The position numbers and the translations under genes were made by a program. The notes under the pieces were generated by a model. The model was given only the letters and a program-made list of their open reading frames with translations, did no database searches and was not told the DNA's origin. Of a stretch of 64,000 bases of DNA, positions 62,836-64,000 are shown piece by piece. This stretch comes from Myoxocephalus aenaeus (Eukaryota > Chordata > Actinopteri > Perciformes > Cottidae), in the NCBI GenBank assembly GCA_038501785.1, contig JBAMJR010000246.1:77501-141500 (forward strand), read 5' to 3'. The stretch's first letter is position 1. Each line of letters begins with the position of its first letter.

Positions 62836-64000
62836 TGTAATAAAACTACAATGAAATATAGAAGCATTGTGTGAAAACAAGGTACCATTGTATTTGTAAA
62901 AGATGCATATACTGTATATTTATAGAGCAAAACTTGATGGCAACATTGAAAAAAAAAAGGCAAAAACCCTGACAGTGACAGTTACATTTATGGACCGTAT
63001 AAACATGCATGAAAATGACAAGAAAAGGGATGGCCGGCCCATCAAAAAAAATTCATCCCAGAATACAAATCTGGTACATTGGATTAACTGCTGGTCACAA
63101 ATGAAACACAGGCTTCATCAACTTTCTAGCAATTTGTTCTGACAGCTGATAACCTCTCAAACATCCGAGCAAACATTAACCCTGCCTCTCAAAATGATAG
63201 GCTGTATTATATTCTAATCTTCCCTCAAATACTTGATAAGAAAGGCTAATTTGAGTGCTGATGGAGTTGAGAATACAGCTGAAGCTCAAGAATAAATACA
63301 GATATCGTATCATAATCACAAAGAGGCCTGGCTGCACACATTTAGAAACAAATTGGTCTCTTCACAAGTCCAATCACAGTTTTAGAGAGTTGATGCCGGC
63401 AGATTGAATTCTCTCTAAATTGGCATGGCAATGTCACAGATGCCACTTCAAATGAGGTTTGAACATATATTCATTCTGTAGCTCATTGGCTCATGTTAAT
63501 CCTCTCCATTTGCCACTTGTCAGAGGCAAGTGTCATTTAGCGTTGCCATCATCTCACAGTATTTCAGCCTTTCAGTAACTCATAGAAGACGAGTCAGTCT
63601 TTCAATCAGGCAAAGAGGGTTCAGATCAGCTTAAACTTTTCTGGCCATTGATTAGATAATAAATTATGCCAGAAATGTATCCAATTTGGCAAAAATATGA
63701 AGGCTTTGTAGAATGATTTATAGCTCGAGAGTTGTGGATATATAGTTTACACATCCTCAAGCACCGACGAACTTCTCCACACAGATATAATAAGCAGCAT
63801 ACATACTACAAGGCAAACAGCCATACAACTGAGCAGCCTGTGTCCTCACCGGGCTACACTGTAAAAAACAATGTGCATCACCACGCTGTCATCTCTTGTT
63901 TTAAGGTCAAAAATGAAACTCAACTTTTAAGCCTACTTGGACGATCTGCTGATGAAGACCATGTGATGTGGTATGAAAGCACCAGAACAGCTACTAAATG

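Larger units (their letters stand above)
46879..64000. other. distal downstream non-genic region
   Basis: No gene is supported. Frames reach at most about 150 codons and lack family resemblance. Complex non-repetitive blocks occur at about 52980-53230 (octamer ATGCAAAT at 53139-53146 and ATAACAAT at 53181-53188), 58190-58330 and 63400-63720. Named repeats lie at 51565-51634, 52150-52480, 55352-55375, 56335-56530, 57700-57800, 58068-58094, 58937-59005, 60338-60560, 61831-61916 and 62517-62835. The rest is AT-rich DNA with nothing I can name. Confidence 0.6.

Overview
The window is animal nuclear DNA, almost certainly from a ray-finned (teleost, probably percomorph) fish. It holds one recognisable protein-coding gene, a split gene with canonical GT-AG splice sites, in a large gene-poor setting. 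The non-coding DNA is full of long (CA)n/(TG)n and (GA)n microsatellites and of interspersed repeats that I recognise as typical of teleosts: tRNA-headed SINEs, a 5'-truncated LINE tail ending in GGAT units, and small DNA-transposon-like elements. No rRNA, tRNA, CRISPR, plasmid or viral gene was recognised.

The gene is a teashirt zinc-finger homeobox gene, best matched to tshz1, on the + strand. A 40-nt coding exon (10462-10501) encodes only the conserved N-terminus (13 codons plus one base). An intron of 23,146 bp follows (10502-33647), and then one large exon (33648-36991) encodes the rest. The joined protein is 1127 residues: three N-terminal C2H2 fingers, a PIDLT CtBP-type motif, an atypical homeodomain and two C-terminal C2H2 fingers. 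The 3' UTR probably ends near 38.2 kb. The leader has several upstream ATGs, one of which opens a frame that runs through the splice junction and overlaps the main frame.

Layout: 1-9.6 kb, upstream non-genic DNA with a CpG-bearing block at 7.7-8.3 kb and paired CA/TG arrays at 9.05-9.3 kb; 9.6-10.5 kb, CpG-rich promoter/leader and exon 1; 10.5-33.6 kb, the intron, holding most of the long microsatellites and two purine-rich or compound tracts; 33.6-38.2 kb, exon 2 and 3' UTR; 38.2-46.9 kb, a repeat-rich stretch with two SINEs of one family in opposite orientation, a 184-bp palindromic MITE, a hAT-like element split by a SINE, and a truncated LINE with a perfect 11-bp target-site duplication; 46.9-64 kb, gene-free DNA with scattered repeats and a long hairpin.

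I found no clear new biological system. The observations most worth checking are the overlapping upstream frame, the 40-nt exon that carries a complete RRKQxxP NuRD-type motif, the 31-bp hairpin at 51.6 kb and the datable nested insertions near 46 kb. Repeat family names rest on recognition only; no database search was possible.
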